A program made the position numbers and the translations under genes. 64,000 nt of DNA. Origin: Erythrobacter sp. (lineage in GTDB: Bacteria > Pseudomonadota > Alphaproteobacteria > Sphingomonadales > Sphingomonadaceae). The notes below the pieces were generated by a model. That model saw only the letters and a list, made by a program, of their open reading frames with translations, made no database searches and was not told the DNA's origin. The stretch lies in the NCBI RefSeq assembly GCF_011765465.1, contig NZ_CP050265.1, forward strand, positions 1,612,001 through 1,676,000, read 5' to 3'. Shown piece after piece: positions 7,942 to 17,254 of this stretch. Position 1 is the first letter of the stretch, and the number at the start of each line of letters is the position of its first letter.

Positions 7942-9834
7942 TCACGCGAAGATCGCCTCGATTTCGCCGAGCACGCCCGCATCCTCGATGGTCGGCGGCA
8001 CCTTGGGCTCCTCGCGGTCGGCGATCTCGCGGATCGTCTTCCTCAGGATCTTGCCCGAGCGGGTCTTGGGCAGGCGGGTGAGCACATGGACCCGCTTGAA
8101 CGCGGCGACCGGGCCGATCACGGAGCGCACGGCAGCGATCAGCTCGGCGGCGAGCTCCTCCTCCGCCATGTCCGCGCCCGCCTTGAGCACGACGAAGCCG
8201 ACGGGAACCTGCCCCTTCAATTCGTCCGCCATGCCGATCACCGCGCATTCGGCGACCGCCGGATGGGCGACCAGCACTTCCTCCATCGCGGAAGAGGACA
8301 GACGGTGGCCCGCGACGTTTATCACGTCGTCGATCCGGGCCATGATGTGGAGATAGCCGTCCTCGTCGATGAAGCCGCTGTCGCCGGTGAGGTAGCAACC
8401 GGGAAAGCGCTCGAAATAGGCCGCGCGAAACCGGTCGGGCGCGTTCCACAGGCCGGGAGTGAAGCCGGGCGGGAGCGGCAGGCGCGCGACGATCGCGCCG
8501 GTGGTTCCGACAGGCACCTCCTCGCCCTCCTCGTCGAGGCAGGCGAGATCCCAGCCGGGCATTGCCACGGTCGAGGAACCGGGCTTGATCGGCATCAGCT
8601 CGATACCCGCCGGGTTCGCGGTGATCGCGCTGCCCGTCTCGGTCTGCCACCAGTGGTCGATGACGGGGACACCGAGCAGCTCGCTCGTCCATTCGAGCGT
8701 GGCCGGATCGGTCCGCTCTCCGGCGAGGAAGACGGTCCTGAGGTTCGACAGGTCCGCGGCCTTCGCGAATTCGCCCTGCGGGTCGACCTGCTTGATCGCG
8801 CGCATCGCGGTGGGCGCTGTGAAGAAGCTGCGCACGCGGTGCTTTTCGATGATCCGCCAGAACACGCCCGCGTCCGGCGTGCCGACCGGCTTGCCCTCGA
8901 AGATGACGCTGGGGTTACGGTTCAGCAGCGGCGCGTAGCAGATGTAGCTGTGCCCCACGACCCAGCCGACATCGCTCGCCGCCCAGAAGGCTTCGCCCGG
9001 CGGGCAGGCATAGATGCCGGTCATGCTCCACAGCAGCGTCACGAGATGCCCGCCGGTGTCGCGCACGATCCCCTTGGGCGCGCCGGTGGTGCCCGAGGTG
9101 TAGAGGATGTAGAGCGGATCGGTCGCCGCCACGGGCACGCATTCGGCAGGCTCGGCGCTGGCGCAAACCGCGTCCCAGTCATGCTCGCCGACCCTGAGGT
9201 CGGCCCGGTGTTGCTCGCGCTGCCAGTAGATGCAGGCATCCGGACGATGCGCCGCAATGCCGAGCGCCTCGCGCAAAATCGGCTGGTAGGGCAGCACTTT
9301 CGCCCCCTCGATCCCGCAGCTCGCCGCGAGCACCACCTTGGGCGCGGCATCGTCGATCCGGCTCGCCAGTTCGCGCGCCGCGAAGCCGCCGAAGACGACC
9401 GAATGGACCGCGCCGATCCGCGCGCAGGCGAGCATCGCGATCACGGCTTGCGGAGAGTTCGGCATATAGACGAGCACCCGGTCGCCCTTTTCAACGCCCA
9501 TCGCCCGCATCGCCCCGCCCAATCGCGCGGTCGCGTCCTTCAGGTCGGCGAATGTGAGAGTGCGCGAGGTTCCCGTCACCGGGCTTTCGTAAAGCAGCGC
9601 GGGATCGCTGCCATGCCCCGCCTCGACATGGCGGTCGACGCAATTGTGGCAGGCGTTGATCTCGCCGCCGACGAACCAGCGCGGGATCGGCTGCGCGTCG
9701 TCATCCTCGGGTCGGCCCAGCACCCGGTCCCAGCGCCGGTGCCAGTCGAGCCGTTCGGCCTGCTCGGCCCAGAAGGCTTCGGGCTCGGCGATCGAACGGG
9801 CGTGAATCTTTGCGTAGGACGGCGGCTTGGTCAT
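7942..9834 (-). CDS. prpE: Propionyl-CoA synthetase-like acyl-CoA ligase
   Basis: A 630-residue AMP-forming acyl-CoA synthetase, the length of PrpE. The adenylation P-loop reads YTSGTTGAPKGIVRDTGGH, and the RDTGGH continuation is typical of propionyl-CoA synthetases rather than acetyl-CoA synthetases. Later motifs are WWQTETG, LTGDSGF and the C-terminal catalytic Lys in RSGKILRK. It would convert propionate or a similar short acid to its CoA thioester in the cytoplasm. The start follows an AAGGAG ribosome site. It heads the minus-strand operon with the alcohol dehydrogenase and flavoprotein, and the operator-like site at 9886-9902 lies about 52 nt upstream. Pairing with a methylisocitrate-lyase-like protein hints at propionate-type metabolism, but no methylcitrate synthase is in view. 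Confidence 0.88.
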   Translation of the reverse strand: MTKPPSYAKIHARSIAEPEAFWAEQAERLDWHRRWDRVLGRPEDDDAQPIPRWFVGGEINACHNCVDRHVEAGHGSDPALLYESPVTGTSRTLTFADLKDATARLGGAMRAMGVEKGDRVLVYMPNSPQAVIAMLACARIGAVHSVVFGGFAARELASRIDDAAPKVVLAASCGIEGAKVLPYQPILREALGIAAHRPDACIYWQREQHRADLRVGEHDWDAVCASAEPAECVPVAATDPLYILYTSGTTGAPKGIVRDTGGHLVTLLWSMTGIYACPPGEAFWAASDVGWVVGHSYICYAPLLNRNPSVIFEGKPVGTPDAGVFWRIIEKHRVRSFFTAPTAMRAIKQVDPQGEFAKAADLSNLRTVFLAGERTDPATLEWTSELLGVPVIDHWWQTETGSAITANPAGIELMPIKPGSSTVAMPGWDLACLDEEGEEVPVGTTGAIVARLPLPPGFTPGLWNAPDRFRAAYFERFPGCYLTGDSGFIDEDGYLHIMARIDDVINVAGHRLSSSAMEEVLVAHPAVAECAVIGMADELKGQVPVGFVVLKAGADMAEEELAAELIAAVRSVIGPVAAFKRVHVLTRLPKTRSGKILRKTIREIADREEPKVPPTIEDAGVLGEIEAIFA

Positions 9835-9885
9835 TTCCCTCTCCTTATCCGTGGCTCCTTTTGCACAAGGCCGCCGCGCCCGCCA

Positions 9886-9902
9886 TTATCCGTTGGGCGA
9901 AT
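9886..9902 (+). promoter_or_regulatory. Candidate IclR-type operator in prpE/partner-B divergent gap
   Basis: The sequence TTATCCGTTGGGCGAAT (TCCG-N5-CGAA) lies in the 146-nt divergent gap between the acyl-CoA ligase and the second partner/methyltransferase pair. Confidence 0.5.
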
Positions 9903-9980
9903 AGTGCGCGCAGCCCCCTGCCGCCGGACGGGGGTGTGCTGGTAGCTTCCGCCACGAAGACAAGGAGATCGGCGCAAGGC

Positions 9981-10385
9981 ATGGACGACAAACCCGCAAT
10001 CGACGTTCCCGAAACGCTCGGCGAAGAGATCGGCGGGCCGGGCAAGGCCTATTTCGACGATGTCGTGATCGACAATATCCTCGATGCGCTGCTCGAACTT
10101 TCGGCTGCGGTGTGGACCTATCACGACCGCGTCAACGTGCTCGAGACCGTGCTTGCCGAAAAGGGCATCGAGGTATCGGACGCGATCGAGGCGCACGTTC
10201 CTTCGGCCGAGGAAATCGCCCGGCGCGAGAAGGAACGCATGGCGCTGGTCGACCGCGTGTTCGGCGCCTTCCTGCGCCGTCCCACCCCGCGCGGACCCGC
10301 GCCGCTCGCGACCCCATCCGAGTCAGGCCCATCCGAGTCAGGCCCATCCGAGTCAGGCCCGACCGAGACAGGAGACGAGACATGA
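9981..10385 (+). CDS. Small helical partner protein B of methyltransferase, with SESGP repeats (134 aa)
   Basis: Unrecognised 134-residue protein homologous to the small proteins at 1875-2189 and 26112-26393. An N-terminal arm (1-30) is followed by a helix (about 31-61) with DRV-x2-LE-x-VL near residues 49-58, then a charged helix (about 72-98). Unlike the other two it carries a low-complexity C-terminal tail with three perfect SESGP units from a 15-bp tandem repeat (10314-10358). ATG 9981 follows an AAGGAG sequence 12 nt upstream. Here the small gene precedes its methyltransferase, the reverse of the other two pairs, but the ATGA overlap is kept (10382-10385). Role inferred as a methyltransferase partner. 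Confidence 0.78.
   Translation: MDDKPAIDVPETLGEEIGGPGKAYFDDVVIDNILDALLELSAAVWTYHDRVNVLETVLAEKGIEVSDAIEAHVPSAEEIARREKERMALVDRVFGAFLRRPTPRGPAPLATPSESGPSESGPSESGPTETGDET
10314..10358 (+). repeat. Tandem 15-bp repeat, three perfect units
   Basis: Three consecutive copies of CCATCCGAGTCAGGC (10314-10328, 10329-10343, 10344-10358) followed by a degenerate fourth. They encode SESGP in frame at the end of partner protein B, 23 nt before the next start codon. A change in unit number would keep the frame. Confidence 0.95.
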
Positions 10386-11467
10386 ACCGAGGCATGATCG
10401 GGGTCACACCCCGCCCCACCACGCTCGCCGATGAAAGCTATCTCGAATTCATCACCTCGTTCCGGCGGCTCGCGATCCAGCAGATGTTTCCCAAGGTCGC
10501 CGAACACGGCGAGGTGCGGCTCGCGCAGGCGATGGAAAGCGGCGCCGTCAAGGCCGAGAACGGAACCGTGCCGCTCGAGGAAATCCAGCGCATCTTCGGC
10601 GAAAACCCGGTGACGCCCACTTTCCAGCGTTTCGTGCGCACACAGCAGGAAATGATGTGGCGGCGCACCCGCGAAAGCTTCGTGCGCGATGCCGACAGCC
10701 TGATGGCATGGATGGAGGAAGCCGCGGCGAAAGCGCCCGAGCGGCTCCATATCGACCCCGATTTCACGCCGCCCGAATACACCCGCCGCGAAATCCACTG
10801 CCAGCCGGGCGGCTACACCGACGATCCGCTGGGCGGCGTCGTCTATCACTACGGGACCAAGGTCTTCTACGAGGGCTTCAACGACCAGGACGAGCTTCAC
10901 GCCGAACTGGTCGAGCGCGCCACCCCGCCCGCCGATGGCAAGGTCGAACGCGTGCTCGACATCGGCTGTTCCATCGGGCAGGCGACGACGCTGCTGAAGG
11001 ACCGCTTCCCAGAGGCCGAGGTGTGGGGTCTCGATGTCGGCGAGCCGATGATCCGCTATGCCCACGCCCGCGCGCTCGACCACGGCAAGGAAGTCCATTT
11101 CAAGCAGGCTCTGGCCGAGGACACGGGCTTCGATGCGGACAGCTTCGACATGGTGCTGAGCTACATCGTCTTTCACGAAGTGCCGGTGCAGAAAATGCGG
11201 GAAATCCTCGCCGAGACCTACCGCGTGCTGCGCCCCGGCGGGACGTTCACGATCTACGAATTCCCCAGCAACGACAAGGGACAGGTCAGCGCCTCGACCC
11301 GCTTCCTCGTCGACTATGACAGCCGCAACAATTGCGAGCCCTATTCGCCCGATTTCGTCGCTGCCGATTTCCGCGGGATCATTGCCGAAGCGGGCTTCGA
11401 GGTCGCTGACGGGCCGGGCCTGAGCAACACCTTCCTGCAGTCGATCGTCGCGACCAAGCCGGCCTGA
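10382..11467 (+). CDS. SAM-dependent methyltransferase with long N-terminal domain (copy 2 of 3)
   Basis: A 361-residue class I methyltransferase. Motif I (VLDIGCSIG) is at about 191-199, the acidic GLDVGEPMIRYAHA segment follows, and FHE is at 264-266 before RVLRPGG. The N-terminal 190 residues include IHCQPGGY (QPGGY at 141-145), matching copy 1 (IHRQPGGY). This indicates a common two-domain family rather than chance neighbours. Start ATG 10382 overlaps the stop of partner protein B by 4 nt, so translation is coupled. The stop lies 3 nt from the stop of the convergent FAD monooxygenase. Methyl acceptor unknown; the conserved FHE/LHE after motif IV in all three copies may mark the active site, which is inference. 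Confidence 0.87.
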   Translation: MNRGMIGVTPRPTTLADESYLEFITSFRRLAIQQMFPKVAEHGEVRLAQAMESGAVKAENGTVPLEEIQRIFGENPVTPTFQRFVRTQQEMMWRRTRESFVRDADSLMAWMEEAAAKAPERLHIDPDFTPPEYTRREIHCQPGGYTDDPLGGVVYHYGTKVFYEGFNDQDELHAELVERATPPADGKVERVLDIGCSIGQATTLLKDRFPEAEVWGLDVGEPMIRYAHARALDHGKEVHFKQALAEDTGFDADSFDMVLSYIVFHEVPVQKMREILAETYRVLRPGGTFTIYEFPSNDKGQVSASTRFLVDYDSRNNCEPYSPDFVAADFRGIIAEAGFEVADGPGLSNTFLQSIVATKPA

Positions 11468-11470
11468 GCG

Positions 11471-12622
11471 TCACGCCAGTTCGCAGCGCGCCGGGTCGTA
11501 GCTGAAGATGCCGAGCGCGTCTTCGTTCTGGGGCGGATTGTCGCGCAGCGCATAGGGGTCGAGCGCCTGCAGCCGGTCGCCGCCGAGATTGCTTTCGGAC
11601 TGCAGGAAAGAGGCGCGAGCGATCCGGGCCGCCTCGTAAAGCCGCAGCGCCTCGCCCGGGTCCGCAGGGGCGGCGGCGAAGCAGCGCCCCAGCACCACCG
11701 CGTCCTCGATCGTCGAGCTTGCCCCCTGCCCCATGTAAGGCAGCATCGGATGCGCCGCATCGCCCAAGAGGGCGATGCGCCCGCTCACCCAACTCGCCAG
11801 CGGCTCGCGCACGAACAGGCCCCAGCGATAGAGCGCGTCGGCGGGAATCGCGTCGATGACCTCGCGCACGTAGCCGGTCCAGCCGTCGAACAGCGCGGCG
11901 AGTTCATGCGGGGCGGCGCGGGCGTTCCAGCTCTCCTCGGCCCATTCGTCGGAGCGGGTCAGCGCGACCATGTTGACGAGCGCGCGCCCGCGCACCGGGT
12001 AGGTGACGAGGTTCCTTCCGGGGCCGATGTGATTGACGCTGGCAGGCTCGCTCGCGCGCTGCGGCAGCCGCTCCGCCGGGATCAGCGCGCGCCACGCGAC
12101 ATGGCCGGAAAAGCGCGGGCTCGCAGCGTCGAACAGCATCCCGCGCACCGCCGAGCGCAACCCGTCGGCGGCGATCGCCACGTCGGCCTCGGCCTCGCGC
12201 CCGTCCTCGAAGGCAAGCCGCACGCAGGGCGCATCCTGCTCGATCCGCTCAAGGCCCGCGCCCATCACGCAATCGCCGCCGAAAGCCTCGATCAGCCCGG
12301 CGAGGAGGTCCGCGCGGTGCATCTGGTAATAGGCCCCGCCATAGGTCCCGCGCGTCCTGCGGCGGTCGTAGCGCAGCAATTCCTCGCCGGTCTGCCAGTG
12401 GAACAGGAACTGGTCGAGCGGCTCGTTCGCGTGCGCCTCGAGGAAAGCGCCGAGGCCCAGCGCCTCCAGCCCCTTGACCGCATTGGGGCTCAGGGAAATC
12501 CCCGCCCCGACTTCGCCGAAGGCTTCCGCGCGCTCGTAGATGACAGGGTCGAAACCGGCCTGTCGCAGCGCGATCCCCGCGGTCAGCCCGCCGACCCCGC
12601 CGCCGATGATCGCGATCCTCAC
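11471..12622 (-). CDS. FAD-dependent aromatic monooxygenase (salicylate/3-hydroxybenzoate hydroxylase-like)
   Basis: A 383-residue PHBH-fold flavoprotein monooxygenase. The GxGxxG motif is at the N terminus (IAIIGGGVGGLTAGIAL), the DG motif is ADGLRSAVR, and the second FAD motif is RIALLGDAAHPMLPYMGQGA. The family uses NAD(P)H and O2 to hydroxylate an aromatic or similar ring, and the length and motif wording fit the salicylate-hydroxylase branch. The start is a GTG (complement of 12620-12622), forced by the N-terminal FAD motif, and overlaps the stop of the upstream FAD oxidase gene by 4 nt. The two form a minus-strand operon. It is the first of three PHBH-fold monooxygenases in the island. 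Confidence 0.9.
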   Translation of the reverse strand: MRIAIIGGGVGGLTAGIALRQAGFDPVIYERAEAFGEVGAGISLSPNAVKGLEALGLGAFLEAHANEPLDQFLFHWQTGEELLRYDRRRTRGTYGGAYYQMHRADLLAGLIEAFGGDCVMGAGLERIEQDAPCVRLAFEDGREAEADVAIAADGLRSAVRGMLFDAASPRFSGHVAWRALIPAERLPQRASEPASVNHIGPGRNLVTYPVRGRALVNMVALTRSDEWAEESWNARAAPHELAALFDGWTGYVREVIDAIPADALYRWGLFVREPLASWVSGRIALLGDAAHPMLPYMGQGASSTIEDAVVLGRCFAAAPADPGEALRLYEAARIARASFLQSESNLGGDRLQALDPYALRDNPPQNEDALGIFSYDPARCELA

Positions 12623-14232
12623 AGGCCGAGCGCCCCGGGATTGAGGATGCCGTGCGGGTCGAGCCGCTGCTTGAGATCGCGCAGCAGCCGCCCCGCCTCG
12701 CCCTCGCGCGTTTCGGCATAGGGATAGAGCCGCCCGAGCTGGAAATGCGTGGCCCCGTGCGCGCGCATCAGCAGGACGATCTGCCCGACCATTTCGCGCA
12801 CCAGCGCGCGCGCCTCGGGATTGTCGGGGTATTCCTGCGCGATGCCGCCCAGATAAGCGGGCGTGCGGCGCTTGTGATAGAGCATCGCGCTGTCGGGCCA
12901 GTAGAACACGGGTTCGTACAGCGTCCCCGCCCCCGCGACTCCGGCGAAGAATTCGGCCAGCGTCACGCCCGCCGCCTCCATCCGCGCGGCGAAATCGCCT
13001 TTCAGCGCGAGGTAATCGCGGTGGAATTCGGCGATCCGGCTGTCGGCGAGCACCCCGTGGATCGGCAGCAGCCGCCGCCCGTCCGGATGCGTCACCGGAA
13101 GCTCGGGAAAAGGCGTCGCGCGCGTCGCCAAGGGCACGGTGTTGACGATCTCGCGCGCCTTCCCCGCCAGCGCCCGGATCGCCGAAAGGCGGCTGCGGAT
13201 TTCCAGCGCGTCGCGCCCCTCGACCACGAAATGCACGGTGTAGAGCGCGCCTTCGAGAAAGCGCCGCCCGCCAAGGGCAATCCGGGCCATGCGCGACAAA
13301 GCGCTCGGCACGCTCCCCGCCGAACGGCCGATCCGCAGCAGCGCCTTCACGTCTTCCCTGAGGTTCGGCGGCCCGGCGTTCTGGCGCGCGACTTCGGCGT
13401 CCATCGCGATGATCTCGCTCGCCAGCCGCCGCAGCCGCACTTCGCGCAGCAGGTCCGCCATCACCTCGAAACTGTCGACCGCAAAGGAAACCCCGTCGAC
13501 CTTCTGCGGGCGCGGTTCGATCTCGAGCGTGGCGGCGGTCTTGATCCCCAGCGCGCCCGCGTCGTTTGCGAAGATGCCGGTGAGGTCGGGTCCGAAATTG
13601 CGATTGAACGGCCCGGTCCCGGTGCTCCCGTCGGAGCCGGTGTGCACCACCTCGCCGGTGCCGGTGACGATCTCGAAGCTCTTGACCGCATTGGCCGAAG
13701 CCCCCGCCTCGCCCGATCCGAACGTCACCGAGCCCTGGCTGAGCGAACCGCCGATGGTCGCCGTGCGCCCCGACATCGGCCCCCAGAAGCGCGCCCTCAT
13801 GCCGTGCGCGGCAAGCGCCTCGTCGAGCGCGGCCCAGGTGCAGCCCGCCTCGACGGTCACGTTGCCGTCCGCCGCATCAATGCTGCGGATCGCGGCAAGG
13901 TGCGAAAAATCGAGCACGACCGAACGGCCTGCCCGCGGCTGGAAGGCGTCGGTGTAGCTCATCCCCCCGCCGCGCGGGGCGATCGCGACGCCCTGCGCGG
14001 CGCACCAGCGCACCAGTTCGCTCACCGCTTCGGTCGATCCCGGCGAGACCACCGCCAGCGGCAGCGCGCCTTCGAAGAACAGGTCCTGCACCGCGAAACG
14101 GCGTTCTTCCTCGCGCGCTTCGACCGCTTCGGCCCCGAGCAGCGCCTCCAGCCCGGCGACGAGCACGTCCGCGTCGGGCACGCCTGCACCGGGCGCATCG
14201 TCGGGTGCTGGGGCAGGGGCGGATGCATTCAT
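12619..14232 (-). CDS. FAD-binding oxidase/dehydrogenase of the VAO/PCMH (FAD_binding_4) type
   Basis: A 537-residue flavoenzyme of the vanillyl-alcohol-oxidase/glycolate-oxidase fold. The N-terminal FAD-binding domain (about 45-230) contains PRGGGMSYTDA, VEAGCTW, the SQGSVTFGSG loop and ANDAGALGIKTAATLEI. The long cap domain ends with HGILNPGALGL, the standard C-terminal FAD contact. Such enzymes oxidise phenolic alcohols, hydroxy acids or aldehydes. ATG at 14230-14232 was chosen because the frame upstream lacks domain features and overlaps the divergent promoter gap. It is the first gene of the operon with the GTG-started monooxygenase. I see no unambiguous covalent-flavin residue. Substrate unknown. 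Confidence 0.87.
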   Translation of the reverse strand: MNASAPAPAPDDAPGAGVPDADVLVAGLEALLGAEAVEAREEERRFAVQDLFFEGALPLAVVSPGSTEAVSELVRWCAAQGVAIAPRGGGMSYTDAFQPRAGRSVVLDFSHLAAIRSIDAADGNVTVEAGCTWAALDEALAAHGMRARFWGPMSGRTATIGGSLSQGSVTFGSGEAGASANAVKSFEIVTGTGEVVHTGSDGSTGTGPFNRNFGPDLTGIFANDAGALGIKTAATLEIEPRPQKVDGVSFAVDSFEVMADLLREVRLRRLASEIIAMDAEVARQNAGPPNLREDVKALLRIGRSAGSVPSALSRMARIALGGRRFLEGALYTVHFVVEGRDALEIRSRLSAIRALAGKAREIVNTVPLATRATPFPELPVTHPDGRRLLPIHGVLADSRIAEFHRDYLALKGDFAARMEAAGVTLAEFFAGVAGAGTLYEPVFYWPDSAMLYHKRRTPAYLGGIAQEYPDNPEARALVREMVGQIVLLMRAHGATHFQLGRLYPYAETREGEAGRLLRDLKQRLDPHGILNPGALGL

Positions 14233-14284
14233 GCCGCCTATCGTTAGCCCTCGCCCCAATCCCGGCGAGGAGCCGCGCCGCAAT

Positions 14285-14301
14285 CTCCACCCTTCGGATA
14301 T
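14285..14301 (-). promoter_or_regulatory. Candidate IclR-type operator in oxidase/MFS divergent gap
   Basis: On the minus strand ATATCCGAAGGGTGGAG (TCCG-N5-TGGA). It lies at the centre of the 118-nt gap, about 50 nt from both start codons. Confidence 0.4.
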
Positions 14302-14350
14302 ATCGCCGCATTCCCATGCGCGCTTGCGCTGCTGCGCTAGGCCCGTGCCC

Positions 14351-15760
14351 ATGTCCGACGCGGCGACCAGCCCTGCCCTCCTTGCCGAGAGCGCGCCCGC
14401 GCCCGGAGCGCCTGCGCCCCCCGCCGAGCGCAGCGAGGCGCCCCCTCTCCCCTCGCTTGCACGCGCGTGGAGCGTTGCGGGCATCCTCTCGCTCGCCGCG
14501 ATCGTCAGCTATATCGACCGCCAAGTGCTCAACCTCTTGGTCGAGCCGATCAAGGCCGACCTCGGCCTTACCGACGTCGAGATCAGCGTTCTGCAGGGCT
14601 TCTCCTTCGCGCTGCTCTACGCGGTCCTCGCCATACCGCTGGCGTGGGTGGCGGACCGGTCCAACCGCAAGTGGGTGATCCTGGGCGGCCTCGTGTGCTG
14701 GTCGGGCGCGACTTTCATGAGCGGTTTCGCCGCCGGCTTCGCGGTGCTGTTCATCGCGCGGATGCTGATCGGCATCGGCGAGGCGACCCTGAGCCCCGCC
14801 GGCTTCTCGATGATCGCCGACTGTTTCGAAAAGGCCCGTCTGCCCGCCGCTCTCAGCGTTTTCACCGGGTCGGGCTTCATCGGGTCGGGCCTCGCGCTGG
14901 TGATCGGCGGGGCGCTTTATGCGAGCCTCGAGGCGGCGGGTCCGATGACGCTGCCCTTCGGCACGTTCGAGCCTTGGCAGCTCACCTTCTTCGCCATCGC
15001 CGCGCTCAGCGTGCCGCTGTTCGTCCTCATCCTGCTGTTCGTGCGCGAGCCCGCGCGCCAGCCGGACACGCTCGCCCCGCCGCCCGAAGACAACCCTTCC
15101 GCGTTCGAGATCCTCACCTTCCTCAAGGCCCATGCCGCAGTCTACCTCCCGCTCTTTTTCGGCTTTTCCAGCTTCGCCGCGGCGCAGTTCGGGATCGGGG
15201 CGTGGGCGCCCAGCTTCTTCATCCGCACGCATGGCTGGACCCAGCTCGAGGTCGGGCAGGCATTGGGCCCGGTGGTCATGGCGACGGGGCCGCTGGGCGT
15301 GGTCGCGGGCGGATTCCTTGCGGAAAGGCTGCTGCTGCGCGGTGTGCGCGATGCGACGCTCAAGCTGTCGATGGGCGCGATCGCCTGCGCCCTGCCTTTC
15401 GCGCTCGCCTTTCCGCTGGTCGAGGGCGGCGCGCTGTCGCTCGCGCTGCTCGCCGCGGTGCTTGCCTTCGGGACCGTGCCGTTCGGAGCCGGGGTCGCGA
15501 CCTTCCCGCTCATCACCCCCAACCGGATGCGCGCGCAGGTGATCGCGGTCTACCTGCTGGTGGCCAACCTGCTCGGCTATTCGGCCGGGCCGATCCTCGT
15601 CGCGTGGCTGACCGACGGCGTGTTCGCGGATCCTGCCGCGATCGACCTCTCGCTCGCCATCGCCGCGCCCGCCGTCATGGCAGCGGGCCTTGCCTTCATC
15701 GCCGCCGCGCTCGGCCCCTACCGGGCCCTGCTGGATGCGGCCCAGACAGCGGAGACCTGA
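14351..15760 (+). CDS. Major facilitator superfamily transporter
   Basis: A 469-residue inner-membrane transporter with about 12 hydrophobic segments. The loop 2-3 signature is visible as ADRSNRKWVILGG, the N-terminal helix carries SYIDRQVLNLL, and a 50-residue Ala/Pro-rich cytoplasmic tail precedes it. This wording is typical of the sphingomonad MFS group that imports aromatic or organic acids, but the solute is not determinable. ATG 14351 was chosen because 40 further codons upstream lie in the divergent promoter gap and lack a domain. It starts a five-gene plus-strand operon (MFS, aldehyde dehydrogenase, hydrolase, cupin, OCD-like) with gaps of 3-12 nt or overlaps. Confidence 0.92.
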   Translation: MSDAATSPALLAESAPAPGAPAPPAERSEAPPLPSLARAWSVAGILSLAAIVSYIDRQVLNLLVEPIKADLGLTDVEISVLQGFSFALLYAVLAIPLAWVADRSNRKWVILGGLVCWSGATFMSGFAAGFAVLFIARMLIGIGEATLSPAGFSMIADCFEKARLPAALSVFTGSGFIGSGLALVIGGALYASLEAAGPMTLPFGTFEPWQLTFFAIAALSVPLFVLILLFVREPARQPDTLAPPPEDNPSAFEILTFLKAHAAVYLPLFFGFSSFAAAQFGIGAWAPSFFIRTHGWTQLEVGQALGPVVMATGPLGVVAGGFLAERLLLRGVRDATLKLSMGAIACALPFALAFPLVEGGALSLALLAAVLAFGTVPFGAGVATFPLITPNRMRAQVIAVYLLVANLLGYSAGPILVAWLTDGVFADPAAIDLSLAIAAPAVMAAGLAFIAAALGPYRALLDAAQTAET

Positions 15761-15763
15761 CCA

Positions 15764-17254
15764 ATGGCCGTCATCGACCTAGCCCCCGAAACCCGCGCCT
15801 TCATCGGCGGCGACAAGAAGATGCTGATCGGCGGCGACTGGGCCGACCCGTCGCAGGATGCGGGCATCCCCGTCATCAATCCCGCCGACGGAGCCGCCCT
15901 CGCCCGGATCGCCGATGCCGCCGAGGCCGACGTGGACCGCGCGGTGAAGGCCGCCCGCCGCGCCTTCGACGAAGGCCCGTGGGGCACGATGAAGCCGGGC
16001 GAGCGCGCGCTCCTGCTCTACCGCATAGCCGATGCCGTCGAGGAACACGCCGAGCAGCTCGCCCAGCTCGAAACGCTCGACAACGGCAAGCCGATCAATT
16101 TCGCGCGCATGGATGTCCAGGCCGCGATCGGCGCGATCCGCTATTACGCCGGCTGGGCGGACAAGATCCACGGGACCACCCATTCGATCAATATGCCGGG
16201 CGAACACCACGTCTACACGGTTCGCGAGCCGGTCGGCGTCGCCGCGCTGGTCGTGCCGTGGAACTACCCGCTCGTCATGGCGGCGATGAAGCTCGGCCCC
16301 TGCCTTGCCGCGGGCTGCACCGCCGTGCTCAAGCCCGCCGAGGACACCTCGCTTTCCGCGCTGCGGCTGGGCGAGATCATGGTCGAAGCCGGCCTTCCCG
16401 AAGGCGTGCTCAACATCGTCACAGGCTACGGCCACACGGTCGGCAACGCGCTCGTCCACCATCCGGGGATCGACAAGATCGCTTTCACCGGTTCGACCGC
16501 GACCGGCAAGGTGATCGCCCACGCCGCCGCCGAGGGGCTGAAGAAGGTCAGCCTCGAACTGGGCGGCAAGTCGCCCAACATCATCATGCCCGACGCCGAC
16601 CTCGAAGCGGCGATCCCGGCGAGCGCGCTCGGCATCTTCTACAACAGCGGGCAGACCTGCACCGCGCCCTCGCGGCTCTATGTGCACGAGGACGTCGCCG
16701 ACACCGTGATCGAGGGCATCGCCGAGTTCGGGCGCAACATGAAGATCGCTCCCGGCCTCGACGAGGAAAGCATGATCGGCCCGCTCGTCAGCCAGAAGCA
16801 GTTCGACCGCGTGACGAGCTACGTCCAGAAGGGCGAGGCGGAAGGCGCGCGGATCGTCAGCGGCGGCCGGCGGCACGGCAATGAGGGCTATTTCCTCGAA
16901 CCCACGGTGATCGCCGACACCACCAACGACATGACCGTGGTGCGCGAGGAAATCTTCGGCCCCGTCCTCGTCACCCAGACCTTCACGAGCGAGGACGAGG
17001 CGATCGCGCTCGCCAATGACAGCACTTACGGCCTTGCGGGCTGCGTGTGGACGAAGGACATGACCACCGCGCACACCATGGCGAAGAAGATCAAGGCGGG
17101 CATCCTCGGCGTGAACACCGCGATGGGGGCGGACTGGGACGTGCCGCTGGGCGGCTACAAGCAGTCCGGCATCGGGCGCGAGAACAGCCGCGAGGGGCTG
17201 GAACTCTATCTCAACACCAAGTCGGTCTTCGCCCAGCTCAAGTCGGCATGGTGA
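15764..17254 (+). CDS. Aldehyde dehydrogenase family protein
   Basis: A 496-residue NAD(P)-dependent aldehyde dehydrogenase, full family length. The motifs are VPWNYP with the conserved Asn, KPAEDTS, FTGSTATGK, the catalytic Glu in LELGGKSPN, the catalytic Cys in NSGQTCTAPSRL, EEIFGPV and GGYKQSGIGREN. The pattern is close to betaine/aromatic aldehyde dehydrogenases. It follows the MFS gene by 3 nt and overlaps the hydrolase start at 17248. It may finish an alcohol-to-acid oxidation begun by the island's alcohol dehydrogenase or FAD oxidase, which is inference. Confidence 0.94.
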   Translation: MAVIDLAPETRAFIGGDKKMLIGGDWADPSQDAGIPVINPADGAALARIADAAEADVDRAVKAARRAFDEGPWGTMKPGERALLLYRIADAVEEHAEQLAQLETLDNGKPINFARMDVQAAIGAIRYYAGWADKIHGTTHSINMPGEHHVYTVREPVGVAALVVPWNYPLVMAAMKLGPCLAAGCTAVLKPAEDTSLSALRLGEIMVEAGLPEGVLNIVTGYGHTVGNALVHHPGIDKIAFTGSTATGKVIAHAAAEGLKKVSLELGGKSPNIIMPDADLEAAIPASALGIFYNSGQTCTAPSRLYVHEDVADTVIEGIAEFGRNMKIAPGLDEESMIGPLVSQKQFDRVTSYVQKGEAEGARIVSGGRRHGNEGYFLEPTVIADTTNDMTVVREEIFGPVLVTQTFTSEDEAIALANDSTYGLAGCVWTKDMTTAHTMAKKIKAGILGVNTAMGADWDVPLGGYKQSGIGRENSREGLELYLNTKSVFAQLKSAW

